Assembly (NCBI GenBank): GCA_937926215.1
Contig: CALEYA010000111.1
Span: 1 to 33,185 of the forward strand
Origin: an uncultured Croceitalea sp.
GTDB taxonomy: Bacteria; Bacteroidota; Bacteroidia; Flavobacteriales; Flavobacteriaceae
Length of the DNA: 33,185 bases
Reading direction: 5' to 3'
Shown here: piece after piece, positions 9,543-17,114 of the stretch
Layout: each line of letters begins with the position of its first letter
How positions within the stretch are numbered: position 1 is the stretch's first letter
The notes under the pieces: generated by a model
Seen by the model: only the letters and a program-made list of their open reading frames with translations
Databases searched by the model: none
Told to the model about the DNA's origin: nothing
Made by a program: the position numbers and the translations under genes

Positions 9543-10497
9543 TTGCTGGGTTAAACAGGTGTTCTACCCATTGTTTTCCCCAATCGTTCCGTTCGGTTTC
9601 GGAATACAAAGTTGGGAAAAATATTATTTTCTGAAAACTTGGGGGCAGATACTCTTTCCAATTGGTGCCGCCCGTAGCATCTACGGCTGCTTTATCTTTG
9701 GCCAAATATCGATATGCGGACCCCATATGCATTAAAGGCCAATTGACGTTTGCATTGACATCCAACTTCTTTAAGGCATTCATCAATTTTTCATTTTTTT
9801 GATGCTGCTCTGGTAGGTTTAAGTATTTCTGATAAATGGTATTGCCTTTTACTTGATTGGCAATACGGATCAATCTTGGTGTATAGCGGTACTCAAATTG
9901 CTTAAGGGTTAGGGTCTTTTCGCCCGTGGCCTTATCCGTGGCACCTTTTTTCCAATAGATATGCTCATAGAGTTTTTCAATAGTGTCTTCGCCAGAGAAA
10001 TCGTTTCTTTCCGTATGGTGTACCAAGTTTTCCATAGGGGTTGCATAGAGCTCTATCATACGATATTGGGCAGATTGAAAACCGCTGGCGGGCAACAAGG
10101 CCATTCGATACCGTAAAAATTGTTCACGTTGCATCCCGTTGATCATAATACTAAAAGAAGAAACAAGGGCTTTAAAATAGCTGTTGATACGGTTGGCTTT
10201 TTCCAGAAAAAAATCCAGGTCTTGGGACTTGTCATCCGTTATTTGCTTCTGCTCATGTAAAATCAGCTTAAAATAGAGTTCCGTAATTTGATGGTACATG
10301 ATAAAAATCTCCTCATCCGGAAAATGTGTTCTTGGTACTTGGATGCTGAGAAGGGTATCTAGGTGGATATAATCCCAGTACGTGAGGTATTTTTGATATA
10401 ATAGACCGTCCAAATACGAACTAAGGTCCTGACCAGAGTTTTTGAACTTTTCTTCAAGCTTAATGATTTGGGAGGCAATCTGCTTGTCTTTATCCAT
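9532..10497 (-). CDS. kynA: Tryptophan 2,3-dioxygenase
   Basis: A 321-residue heme enzyme that opens the indole ring of L-tryptophan to N-formylkynurenine, the first step of the kynurenine pathway. Visible family features: YWDYIHLDTLLSIQ (40-53), DEEIFIMYHQITELYFKLILHE (61-82, distal His69), ASGFQSAQYRMIE (137-149, substrate-binding region) and the likely proximal heme ligand His257 in WPLMHMGSAYRYL, then ATGG (274-277) that contacts the substrate ammonium. Length matches bacterial homologues (about 280-320). No other kynurenine-pathway gene lies in the window; its neighbours are a DUF3108 protein 15 bp upstream and the M23 peptidase overlapping its end, so its operon partners are envelope genes. 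Confidence 0.93.
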   Translation of the reverse strand: MDKDKQIASQIIKLEEKFKNSGQDLSSYLDGLLYQKYLTYWDYIHLDTLLSIQVPRTHFPDEEIFIMYHQITELYFKLILHEQKQITDDKSQDLDFFLEKANRINSYFKALVSSFSIMINGMQREQFLRYRMALLPASGFQSAQYRMIELYATPMENLVHHTERNDFSGEDTIEKLYEHIYWKKGATDKATGEKTLTLKQFEYRYTPRLIRIANQVKGNTIYQKYLNLPEQHQKNEKLMNALKKLDVNANVNWPLMHMGSAYRYLAKDKAAVDATGGTNWKEYLPPSFQKIIFFPTLYSETERNDWGKQWVEHLFNPANEN

Positions 10498-10512
10498 GGG
10501 TTGTTGTCAATT

Positions 10513-11292
10513 CTACTTCATAAGTATCTTGAACTGATTTTTAAGCCCATTATAACCATCTAAATCCGCTTTTATGGAACCTACCGCCAAATCTGCTTTT
10601 ATACGAATGGGAATCTTGTTCAAATCGTTAGAAACCCACAAAGTTAAACTTTCTTTTTCTTTAAAAACCCGGCCAGATTGCACGTAAGGTCTAAATTTTA
10701 AACATTCTACTTTGCCAAACTTGGTTTTGACGATTTCCTTACCCAAGAATTTGAGTTTAAATTGATACACACCATCATCATCATACAACATATCCATTAC
10801 AATACTCTCATTGACTACCAAGTCTTTTGATGAAAAGTTGTTTCTTAAATGATAGGCGGCGGAAAGTAAATCCTGTATGTTGTTATCGATATCAAAGTCG
10901 AATGTCTTTTTATTTTTATTGTCGGTCAACAACGCTTTGTTCTCATTGTAATCAAAATCAATTTCTATGTCCTTGGTGTACCCTCCTTCGTCAATTTTCC
11001 GTACAAACTTGTAGGGTCTATTGTCCTTGCGCCCAAAGTAACTTTCGTAGGTATCGTCCACCTTAAAGAAAACCCGAGCCAAACCGCTGGTTTTACCTTT
11101 GCCGACCACATGGTATACGGGGATACTGTCTAATTTTTCGGATTCCAGCTTTAAGGTTGCAAAACACGCATTCAGCCAACCGTAGTGTATTCTGAACTTT
11201 AACCACTCGCCAGATTTATATGCTTGCGGCTCTTGGGCAGAAACCTTTAGGGTAACCATAGCGAAGAATACAAGAAAAGCAATCTTTTTCAT
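10513..11292 (-). CDS. DUF3108 domain-containing exported protein
   Basis: A 259-residue protein with a clear signal peptide (1-19, MKKIAFLVFFAMVTLKVSA) and one DUF3108 domain over the remainder. This is a beta-rich periplasmic fold recognised here by GEWLKFRIHYGWLNACFATL, VVGKGKTSG, FVRKIDEGGYTKD and the end region ESLTLWVSNDLNKIPIRIKA. Homologues are widespread in Bacteroidota and Proteobacteria but have no proven function; an envelope role is inferred from export and linkage. It is the first gene of the unit that continues with tryptophan dioxygenase (15-bp gap), the M23 peptidase and pgi. The promoter should lie between 11293 and the small-RNA terminator at 11384, but no perfect TAnnTTTG box is visible (the nearest is AACTTTTG on the minus strand). 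Confidence 0.88.
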   Translation of the reverse strand: MKKIAFLVFFAMVTLKVSAQEPQAYKSGEWLKFRIHYGWLNACFATLKLESEKLDSIPVYHVVGKGKTSGLARVFFKVDDTYESYFGRKDNRPYKFVRKIDEGGYTKDIEIDFDYNENKALLTDNKNKKTFDFDIDNNIQDLLSAAYHLRNNFSSKDLVVNESIVMDMLYDDDGVYQFKLKFLGKEIVKTKFGKVECLKFRPYVQSGRVFKEKESLTLWVSNDLNKIPIRIKADLAVGSIKADLDGYNGLKNQFKILMK

Positions 11293-11383
11293 AAGGAGAT
11301 TATTACCGTAAAATTATTAAAATACGCCAATACTTAAACGTATTTACTCTTACTTAAACAAAAGTTATTCCAAAGTATTGTAT

Positions 11384-11414
11384 AAAAAAAGCCCTAGTGT
11401 GTTCACCAGGGCTT
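11384..11414 (-). terminator. Intrinsic terminator of the intergenic small RNA
   Basis: On the minus strand an 11-bp stem (AAGCCCTGGTG / CACTAGGGCTT, one G-U pair in RNA) closes an ACA-rich 4-nt loop and runs into seven T residues (11384-11390). On the plus strand the same position is an A-C mismatch, so the RNA hairpin is better on the minus strand. Confidence 0.85.
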
Positions 11415-11488
11415 TTCCTAAATAACCAACCAAACTTTAAATTATGAAAAACCAATACTTAAAGTTAAGAGGGAACCACCCCTCTTGA
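11384..11488 (-). ncRNA. Candidate small RNA, about 105 nt, three stacked hairpins
   Basis: Downstream of a perfect -7 box (11494-11501) the minus strand can fold into three consecutive hairpins. Hairpin 1 is 11486-11467 (7-bp stem AAGAGGG/CCCTCTT, 6-nt loop). Hairpin 2 is 11466-11433 (8-bp stem AACTTTAA/TTAAAGTT closing an 18-nt loop). A 17-nt unpaired linker rich in GGTT (11432-11416) leads to a strong terminator (11414-11384). No convincing ORF lies on this strand. The layout of a standalone promoter, compact folds, a free linker and a terminator is typical of a trans-acting small RNA. It could instead be a 5' attenuator for the DUF3108-kynA-M23-pgi operon, which starts 91 bp further on. 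I cannot match it to a known RNA family. Confidence 0.6.
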
Positions 11489-11493
11489 TGTCT

Positions 11494-11501
11494 CAAATAT
11501 A
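11494..11501 (-). promoter_or_regulatory. -7 box of the candidate small RNA
   Basis: Minus-strand TATATTTG is a perfect match to the Bacteroidota primary-sigma -7 consensus TAnnTTTG. Transcription would start near 11486-11489, at the foot of the first hairpin. No clear -33 TTG is seen at the usual spacing. Confidence 0.55.
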
Positions 11502-11594
11502 CGCTCGTATAAAATGGCTTTTTAGGTTTTTAACCAACTTTAACCAAAAACAAGGAATATTTGGAATTCGTTAATAGCTTTTGGCGGTTTTTTA

Positions 11595-11788
11595 AGAACT
11601 CATTTGGACTTTTTTGGATTGAAGCGAGAATCAGCTATTTGTTGCACTGTTGTCCCGAAAACTTTAGGGATTGAGTTGCACCCGCCTTGCCGCGAGGCAG
11701 GTAGCTGGGCTACGGAAAGAAAGAAAGGCGAGAACAGGCTTAAAAAGAGCAATTTTTTTAGCCAATTGAAAAAGTCTAAATGAGTTCT
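11595..11788. repeat. MITE/REP-like inverted-repeat element
   Basis: Two 20-bp arms, 11595-11614 (AGAACTCATTTGGACTTTTT) and 11769-11788, are inverted copies with one mismatch and enclose about 154 bp. Inside are smaller inverted repeats: a decayed CCCGAAAACTTTAGGG at 11654-11669, TGCC-GCGA-GGCA at 11688-11699 and GTAG-CTGGG-CTAC near 11701-11713. The element holds no credible gene; a 79-codon frame running through it (11839-11600, minus) overlaps the patatin gene in another frame. The right arm lies 10 bp beyond the patatin stop codon, so the element may also form its 3' end. Similar GC-rich palindromic filler is, from memory, common between genes in flavobacteria. Confidence 0.6.
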
Positions 11789-11798
11789 AAGAAAAAAA

Positions 11799-14051
11799 TC
11801 AGAACCAATAGCCCACACTGAAGAATAAATTGCCTGCATCTGTCTGGGGTGTCCAAGAATAATAGATTTGCACGGGCCCCAAAAAGGATTCTAAACCATA
11901 ACCTACCCCAAAGCCGGAAAAGTCGGGTTCCGTAAACCATTCGCCCGTTCTAAATAGGTCGTCCGCAACATTGGCAATATTGGCGGTAAATAAAAAATGG
12001 TTCTTTTTAGCAAATTCATAGTCCAATCTCGCGTAGGATTTTACAAAACTATTCCCGGGTAGACTTAAAAAATCATACCCAAAAAAAGGAATAAAATTGT
12101 TGACCAGATCATTGCCAAAACCGCCGAGCACAAAATCAAAAGAAGTGACCCCGGAGGTCCCCAATTTAAAACCACCTTCAGATTCTATATTGAGGGAAAG
12201 CTTGGGCAGGATGTTGAACGCCGCACCCATGCGGGCTTTGCCAATGGAAAACTCCTTAAAATTATCGTTAAAGTCAGACGATAATACATAGAAATGGAAA
12301 TCACCGTCAAAGAACAATCCTTTGGTAGGAAAGTATTTGTCATCATAGGTATCAAAAACCAATTGGGCATAAGTGCTAATATAATTGCTGTCCTCAAAAA
12401 AAGTCCTTTCGTTGGACGTTGGTGGGGACGTCAATTCTGGATCGGGCATTAAATTGTTTAATGTTCTTGTGCTATACCTAAGGAGTTTGTGCTCCACGCC
12501 AATGCTAAATGAAAATTCCTCTCGTAATACGGTTTGTAGATACACTTGATTGGTCAAATCCGTTACATCCAAATTAATTTCGCCAATATTGGGATCGTCC
12601 ACCGCATCAAAATTAGTCCTGATCAGGTCAAAGTTTATCTCTTCTTCAAACGCATTGAACGTAGAGTTTATGCCAAAACTCCAGTAAAACCCCTTGTCCA
12701 GATAATACTGAAAATTATAGCGTATGTTATCACCCACAATAAGGTCAAAAGAGGTAACATCATCCTTCATGAAAAGATTTTTTCGAGTAAGGTTGATAAG
12801 GGCGGAACTTTTGTACAGATCATCATAATGCGCCCCCATTTTTATAAACATCCTAGTTTCCTCTTCTTTTAACTTTAAGATCAGGTCCGTGCCCAGGCCA
12901 TTGGATATCAATTGATAGCGAATGGCTTTAAAGTTTCCTGTTGCGGCCAGGTTGTTGATTCCCCGCTTCAATTTTTTGAAAGGTATTTTTTGCGCGAGGT
13001 TAAAACGCAATTTTCCTTTGATATAACCCCGGGTATAGGTATCGTTTCCCTCAATGATCAACCTATTGATAAACAAACTGTCCTTGGTAATCACCTTATT
13101 TTTAGGACGTTTTTTAGAGCGTTGTTTGCGGGCTAGATCTTCCAGTTCCCTATAAGATGCTTTAGCTGCCGTACTGCCGGTTTCAATAATAATGGGGCCT
13201 TTTTCAAAATCGATTACGGAAAAACCTTGGATATCCGGCTGAATATATAAGTCGGTAGCGGCTTTTTTTACTACCATGTCGTTTACGGTACGGTAGTTAT
13301 TTATCTGCAGCAATATTTCCGTAGCGCTGCCCAGGGCTTCCCTATCGGCAAGTTTATCTTGGACATCGATACCCAAAATGTAATTTGCACCCATACGTTT
13401 AACCTCTTCAATGGGATAGTTGTTTACAACCCCGCCATCGATCAATAGTTGACCATCGATTTCGCTAGGTTCAAAAAGGGATGGAAAAGTACCACTGGCC
13501 ATAATAGCTTCCGGTAAATACCCTTTATCAAGAAGGACCGGGTCGCCGGTTTCTACGTTGGTGGCCATACAAAGAAAAGGGATGGGCAGTTTTTTAAAAT
13601 CCTTGATATCTTTTACATGGTATAGCAGGCGAACAAATTCATTATAAATATTCTGTCCCCCAGAAATAGCTTGCGGAAAGGCTACTTTAAAATTGTCGAA
13701 GGGCAGTCCAAGAGCATACCGCTCCGAGTCGTCCTTTTCATAAAAAGTTTTTGCCCCGCGGGGCACGTCATCTTGTATGAGCAAAGGAAGGTTGGTGGTT
13801 CTAAAAATGGAATCAAGTTCGTTGGCAGAATAGCCAGAGGCGTACAGTGCGCCAACAATGGCTCCCATACTGGTGCCGCCAATATAATCTATTTGCACCC
13901 CGGCTTCCTCTATAACTTTTAAGGCCCCAATATGCGCCAAGCCCTTTGCCCCGCCACCGCTAAGCACCAAACCAACTTTAGGGGGTTCCTGTGCCCAACC
14001 AAGCGTGGTCATCAAAAGCAGAATAAGAATGAAAAATCTTTTTTTTGGCAT
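11799..14051 (-). CDS. Patatin-like phospholipase with C-terminal outer-membrane barrel (PlpD-like, type Vd)
   Basis: A 750-residue protein joining a lipase to an outer-membrane barrel. Signal peptide 1-19 (MPKKRFFILILLLMTTLGWA); patatin domain about 24-220 with oxyanion loop GGGAKG (31-36), nucleophile GTSMG (Ser60) and catalytic Asp204 in DGGVVNNYP. Then a POTRA-like segment (about 320-385, starting SLFINRLIIEGNDTYTRG) and a BamA/surface-antigen barrel ending in FFSVGYWF. This order defines PlpD-type (type Vd) secreted phospholipases; Bacteroidota members are common and their role is little known. I chose the ATG at 14051 because it gives a clean signal peptide and starts 10 bp after the uvrC stop; an ATG at 14078 in frame would add nine residues and overlap uvrC. 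Confidence 0.93.
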   Translation of the reverse strand: MPKKRFFILILLLMTTLGWAQEPPKVGLVLSGGGAKGLAHIGALKVIEEAGVQIDYIGGTSMGAIVGALYASGYSANELDSIFRTTNLPLLIQDDVPRGAKTFYEKDDSERYALGLPFDNFKVAFPQAISGGQNIYNEFVRLLYHVKDIKDFKKLPIPFLCMATNVETGDPVLLDKGYLPEAIMASGTFPSLFEPSEIDGQLLIDGGVVNNYPIEEVKRMGANYILGIDVQDKLADREALGSATEILLQINNYRTVNDMVVKKAATDLYIQPDIQGFSVIDFEKGPIIIETGSTAAKASYRELEDLARKQRSKKRPKNKVITKDSLFINRLIIEGNDTYTRGYIKGKLRFNLAQKIPFKKLKRGINNLAATGNFKAIRYQLISNGLGTDLILKLKEEETRMFIKMGAHYDDLYKSSALINLTRKNLFMKDDVTSFDLIVGDNIRYNFQYYLDKGFYWSFGINSTFNAFEEEINFDLIRTNFDAVDDPNIGEINLDVTDLTNQVYLQTVLREEFSFSIGVEHKLLRYSTRTLNNLMPDPELTSPPTSNERTFFEDSNYISTYAQLVFDTYDDKYFPTKGLFFDGDFHFYVLSSDFNDNFKEFSIGKARMGAAFNILPKLSLNIESEGGFKLGTSGVTSFDFVLGGFGNDLVNNFIPFFGYDFLSLPGNSFVKSYARLDYEFAKKNHFLFTANIANVADDLFRTGEWFTEPDFSGFGVGYGLESFLGPVQIYYSWTPQTDAGNLFFSVGYWF

Positions 14052-14061
14052 GATGGGCAGA

Positions 14062-15849
14062 TCAGTGAAAGGAGGCAAATACTTTTTTGGCTTTAACCAT
14101 TCCTATTGACTTTGCTAAGGTATCAATAGATGCTTCCTTTATGCGTTTTACACTCCTAAATTCTTTCAACAATTGCGCTGCCGTTTTGGCCCCTATACCG
14201 TCAATGCCTTCCAATTCGGAATTTATGGCCGCAGCACTTCTTTTGTTCCTATGAAAGGTGATGCCAAACCTATGGGCTTCATTCCGTAGCTGTTGGATTA
14301 TTTTTAAGGTTTCCGATTTCTTGTCCAGATACAAGGGGATGGGATCATCTGGAAAATAGATTTCCTCCAAACGTTTTGCAATCCCAATGATGGCAATTTT
14401 ACCTCTTAAGCCTAACAATTCCAGACTTTTTAATGCTGATGTGAGTTGTCCTTTTCCGCCATCAATAACAATAAGCTGCGGCAAACTTTGCCCTTCATTG
14501 ACCAATCTTTTGTACCGTCTAAAAACGACCTCTTCCATAGAGGCAAAATCATCTGGACCGGTAACGGTTTTGATGTTAAAATGCCGGTATTCTTTTTTGG
14601 CCGGTTTACCATCAAAGAATACCACGCATGCGGCCACGGGATTGCTGCCTTGTATGTTGGAATTGTCAAAACATTCAATATGCGTAGGCTCTAGCGAAAG
14701 CCTTAAATCTGCCTTCATCTGCCCCATAATACGTTTGGTGTGGCGATCGGGATCCGTAATCTTCATTTGCTTAAAGCGCTCTTGGCGGTAGAATTTTGCA
14801 TTGCGCAAGGACAGTTCCACCAGTTTCTTTTTGTCCCCCAGTTTGGGAACGGAGATTTTTAAGGTCTCCTCCAATGCTATGGTAAAAGGAAGGTACAGTT
14901 CTTTGGATTCCGAAGAAAAACGCTGTCTAAGTTCAATAACCGCAAGTTGAAGCAAATCCTCATCGCTTTCGTCCAATTTCTTTTTGATTTCCAAGGTATG
15001 CGAACGTATTATGGACCCGTGGGCAACCTGTAAAAAATTCACGTAGGCGTGGGTTTCATCTGAAAATATGGAGAATACATCAACATTGCTGATTTTTGGG
15101 TTGACGATGGTGGATTTTACCTGATAGTTTTCCAAAACCTCGATTTTCTCCTTTACGCGTTGTGCCTTTTCAAATTCCATTTCTTGCGAAAAAGCGTTCA
15201 TTTGGTGCTTAAAATAGGTTATCGAACTTTTAAAGTTCCCCTTGATGATTTCCCTTATTTCTGCAACTTGCCTATGATAGTCGTTAGCACTTTGTAAGTC
15301 TTCGCAAGGTGCTTTGCAGTTCCCTAAATGGAATTCCAAGCAACGTTTGTATTTGCCGTTAGCTATTTTCTCCTTGGAAAGATCATAACTACAGGTGCGC
15401 AAAGGGTAAACGCTCCTAACCAGGTCCAAAAGCACTTTTACGGTTTTCATGCTTGTGTAGGGACCGTAATATTCAGACCCGTCATTGATTAGCTTTCTAG
15501 TAGGAAAAATTCTTGGAAAGCGTTCATTTTTAATACAGATCCAAGGGTAGGTCTTATCGTCCCGTAACAAAACATTATACCTAGGTTGGTGTTTTTTGAT
15601 CAAACTATTTTCCAAGAGCAATGCGTCAGATTCCGTGGCAACTACAATATGCTTAATGCTATTGATCTTACTAACCATCACTTTGGTCTTTCCGTAGGCG
15701 TGGTTTTTGGTAAAATAAGAAGCCACTCGTTTTTTAAGATTTTTTGCCTTACCTACGTAGAGAATCTTATCGTTGGCATCATAAAACTGATAAACCCCAG
15801 GACTATTGGGAAGTGTGCTTAATTGGATTTTTAAAGAAGGATTTGCCAT
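14062..15849 (-). CDS. uvrC: UvrABC excinuclease subunit C
   Basis: A 595-residue nuclease that makes the incisions on both sides of bulky lesions in nucleotide excision repair. Domains in order: GIY-YIG nuclease (about 12-92, SPGVYQFYDANDKILYVGKA), a cysteine cluster (C153, C170, C178, C182) of the type reported to hold an iron-sulphur cluster, a UVR motif (about 205-240, contacts UvrB), an RNase H-like nuclease (from about 360; HIECFDNSNIQGSNPVA with the catalytic Asp) and tandem helix-hairpin-helix motifs at the C-terminus (LEGIDGIGAKTAAQLL). All domains are intact and length is normal. The patatin gene follows 10 bp downstream and is probably co-transcribed. Upstream is a 570-bp AT-rich gap. 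Confidence 0.97.
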   Translation of the reverse strand: MANPSLKIQLSTLPNSPGVYQFYDANDKILYVGKAKNLKKRVASYFTKNHAYGKTKVMVSKINSIKHIVVATESDALLLENSLIKKHQPRYNVLLRDDKTYPWICIKNERFPRIFPTRKLINDGSEYYGPYTSMKTVKVLLDLVRSVYPLRTCSYDLSKEKIANGKYKRCLEFHLGNCKAPCEDLQSANDYHRQVAEIREIIKGNFKSSITYFKHQMNAFSQEMEFEKAQRVKEKIEVLENYQVKSTIVNPKISNVDVFSIFSDETHAYVNFLQVAHGSIIRSHTLEIKKKLDESDEDLLQLAVIELRQRFSSESKELYLPFTIALEETLKISVPKLGDKKKLVELSLRNAKFYRQERFKQMKITDPDRHTKRIMGQMKADLRLSLEPTHIECFDNSNIQGSNPVAACVVFFDGKPAKKEYRHFNIKTVTGPDDFASMEEVVFRRYKRLVNEGQSLPQLIVIDGGKGQLTSALKSLELLGLRGKIAIIGIAKRLEEIYFPDDPIPLYLDKKSETLKIIQQLRNEAHRFGITFHRNKRSAAAINSELEGIDGIGAKTAAQLLKEFRSVKRIKEASIDTLAKSIGMVKAKKVFASFH

Positions 15850-16417
15850 GGGATTACAGCTTTAAAATTAAGCTAGTTCAAAGGATTATGCAACGACCTT
15901 GTTTTGTTTAACTTTTATGGAATGATCGAGGCAAATAACTAACTACCTTTAGGAAGTTGTTTTTGGGATATGATGCTGCACTTGTTTTGGATAAACTTGT
16001 TGAGGTAAAAACACGTTTTGGAATGGAAATCCTTGTCGTTGTATTTGCAAAAATAGTGGCCAAGGAAACGGTGTTTGGATTTAGGTAATTTTCATTCTCT
16101 TAAAAAAGAAGGTTTTTTTTACTTTTTGTTCATTTTGTCCTACAAAAAAATGTTGAATCGCAAATAGGAAGCTACTTTTTCCTTAAAAAAATTAACGGTT
16201 TTGAATGTGGTTTTCAAAAAAAACGGAATTCCAAAGAATATTTAATACGCGAAATAATTTACTGAAAATCAGATAGATATGTAGATTTCTTTCATCGTTT
16301 TACTTTTTTTTGATGTTAAATTTTCCAAAAAAAAGTGTATTTCAACGATAAAATCGATCCTTTCATGGGTAATTCTCCCTTTTTTTTGCTATTTTTAAAG
16401 ACTGTTAAAATTAACAC
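15850..16417. other. AT-rich non-coding stretch between uvrC and the 16418 microORF
   Basis: About 570 bp with no plausible ORF and many A/T homopolymer runs. A minus-strand -7-like box TATTTTTG lies at 16048-16055, about 200 bp upstream of uvrC. An AT-rich imperfect inverted repeat spans roughly 16293-16351 (ATCGTTTTACTTTTTTTT against the complement of AAAAAAAAGTGTATTTCAACGAT). No tRNA or known RNA motif was recognised. Confidence 0.5.
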
Positions 16418-16504
16418 ATGGAAAATTATTTAATCGTTTTGGGCATGTATCTGGTTTTGATGTTGTTCTTCAAAATCTATTTTGCCGTTTCAACAAGAGA
16501 GTAG
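16418..16504 (+). CDS. Possible 28-aa single-pass membrane microprotein
   Basis: ATG at 16418 opens a 28-codon frame ending in TAG at 16502-16504. The peptide has an acidic start (MENY), one uninterrupted hydrophobic stretch of about 20 residues (LIVLGMYLVLMLFFKIYFAV) and a polar tail (STRE), as expected of a small inner-membrane protein. The leader just before the ATG (TTAAAATTAACAC) is A/T-rich like flavobacterial start regions, and a near-consensus -7 box (TATTTTTA, 16390-16397) lies upstream. It ends 49 bp before the 5-formyl-THF cyclo-ligase gene on the same strand and may be co-transcribed with it. Short length makes chance occurrence possible; function unknown. Confidence 0.4.
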   Translation: MENYLIVLGMYLVLMLFFKIYFAVSTRE

Positions 16505-16553
16505 TTTTTGTTCCCCAAACGCTGCCCCCAAAAAAATCTATCTACAGAAGTAG

Positions 16554-17114
16554 ATGACCAAAAAAGGACTGAGATTAAGCTTTAGGAATAAAAGAGGCCT
16601 ACTTACATTTCCATTAATTGAAGGTTATAGTATCGACATTGCCAATAGGGCATTAGAGCTTCCTATTTGGAATTTTTTGCATTTCCATATATTTCTACCC
16701 ATAGAAAAGAACAAGGAGGTGTCTACACTTCCATTACTTTCCATTCTTCAAGGCAAGGATAAAAATATCATCGTGCCTAAAATAGTTGCCAAGAACCAAT
16801 TGGAACATTATTTATTGACGGATAACACTACCTTATTGCCCAATTACCTGGGTATACCGGAGCCGGTTGACGGAATTGGGGTCCCGGAGCATAAATTGGA
16901 CGTCGTATTTGTACCACTATTGGCATTTGATATTCACGGAAACCGGGTAGGCTACGGTAAAGGTTTTTACGACGGTTTTTTACGAAAATGCAGGAAAGAC
17001 GTGGTCAAAATAGGGTTGTCTTTTTTTGAAGCCTCTGACAGTATTGACGATATACATGAAGGGGACATACCATTGGATTATTGCATTACCCCAGAAAAGA
17101 CCTATCGCTTTTAG
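16554..17114 (+). CDS. 5-formyltetrahydrofolate cyclo-ligase
   Basis: A 186-residue enzyme that converts 5-formyl-THF to 5,10-methenyl-THF using ATP, returning stored folate to one-carbon metabolism. Family hallmarks: LPIWNFLHFHIFLPIEKNKE (36-55), VPKIVAKNQLEHY (74-86), YLGIPEP (98-104), the region LDVVFVPLLAFD (115-126) and the nucleotide-binding signature GYGKGFYD (133-140), followed by IGLSFFE. Length is normal (180-200). The ATG at 16554 begins the usual N-terminal helix. Its TAG stop is immediately followed by the complement of the lspA stop, so the two genes converge with zero spacing and any terminator must lie inside the partner gene. Confidence 0.93.
   Translation: MTKKGLRLSFRNKRGLLTFPLIEGYSIDIANRALELPIWNFLHFHIFLPIEKNKEVSTLPLLSILQGKDKNIIVPKIVAKNQLEHYLLTDNTTLLPNYLGIPEPVDGIGVPEHKLDVVFVPLLAFDIHGNRVGYGKGFYDGFLRKCRKDVVKIGLSFFEASDSIDDIHEGDIPLDYCITPEKTYRF

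Noticed and set aside
11444-11488. Plus-strand short frame (MKNQYLKLRGNHPS) after AACCAACCAAACTTTAAATT
   Set aside because: It looks like a leader peptide, but the hairpins, -7 box and T-tract fit a minus-strand RNA; no gene follows on the plus strand.
11384-11501. Tryptophan attenuator for kynA
   Set aside because: A frame with two Trp codons can be read on the minus strand, but its only start overlaps the -7 box, so it would not be in the transcript.
11600-11839. Minus-strand 79-codon frame
   Set aside because: It runs through the repeat element and overlaps the patatin C-terminus in another frame; composition reflects the palindromic repeat, not a gene.
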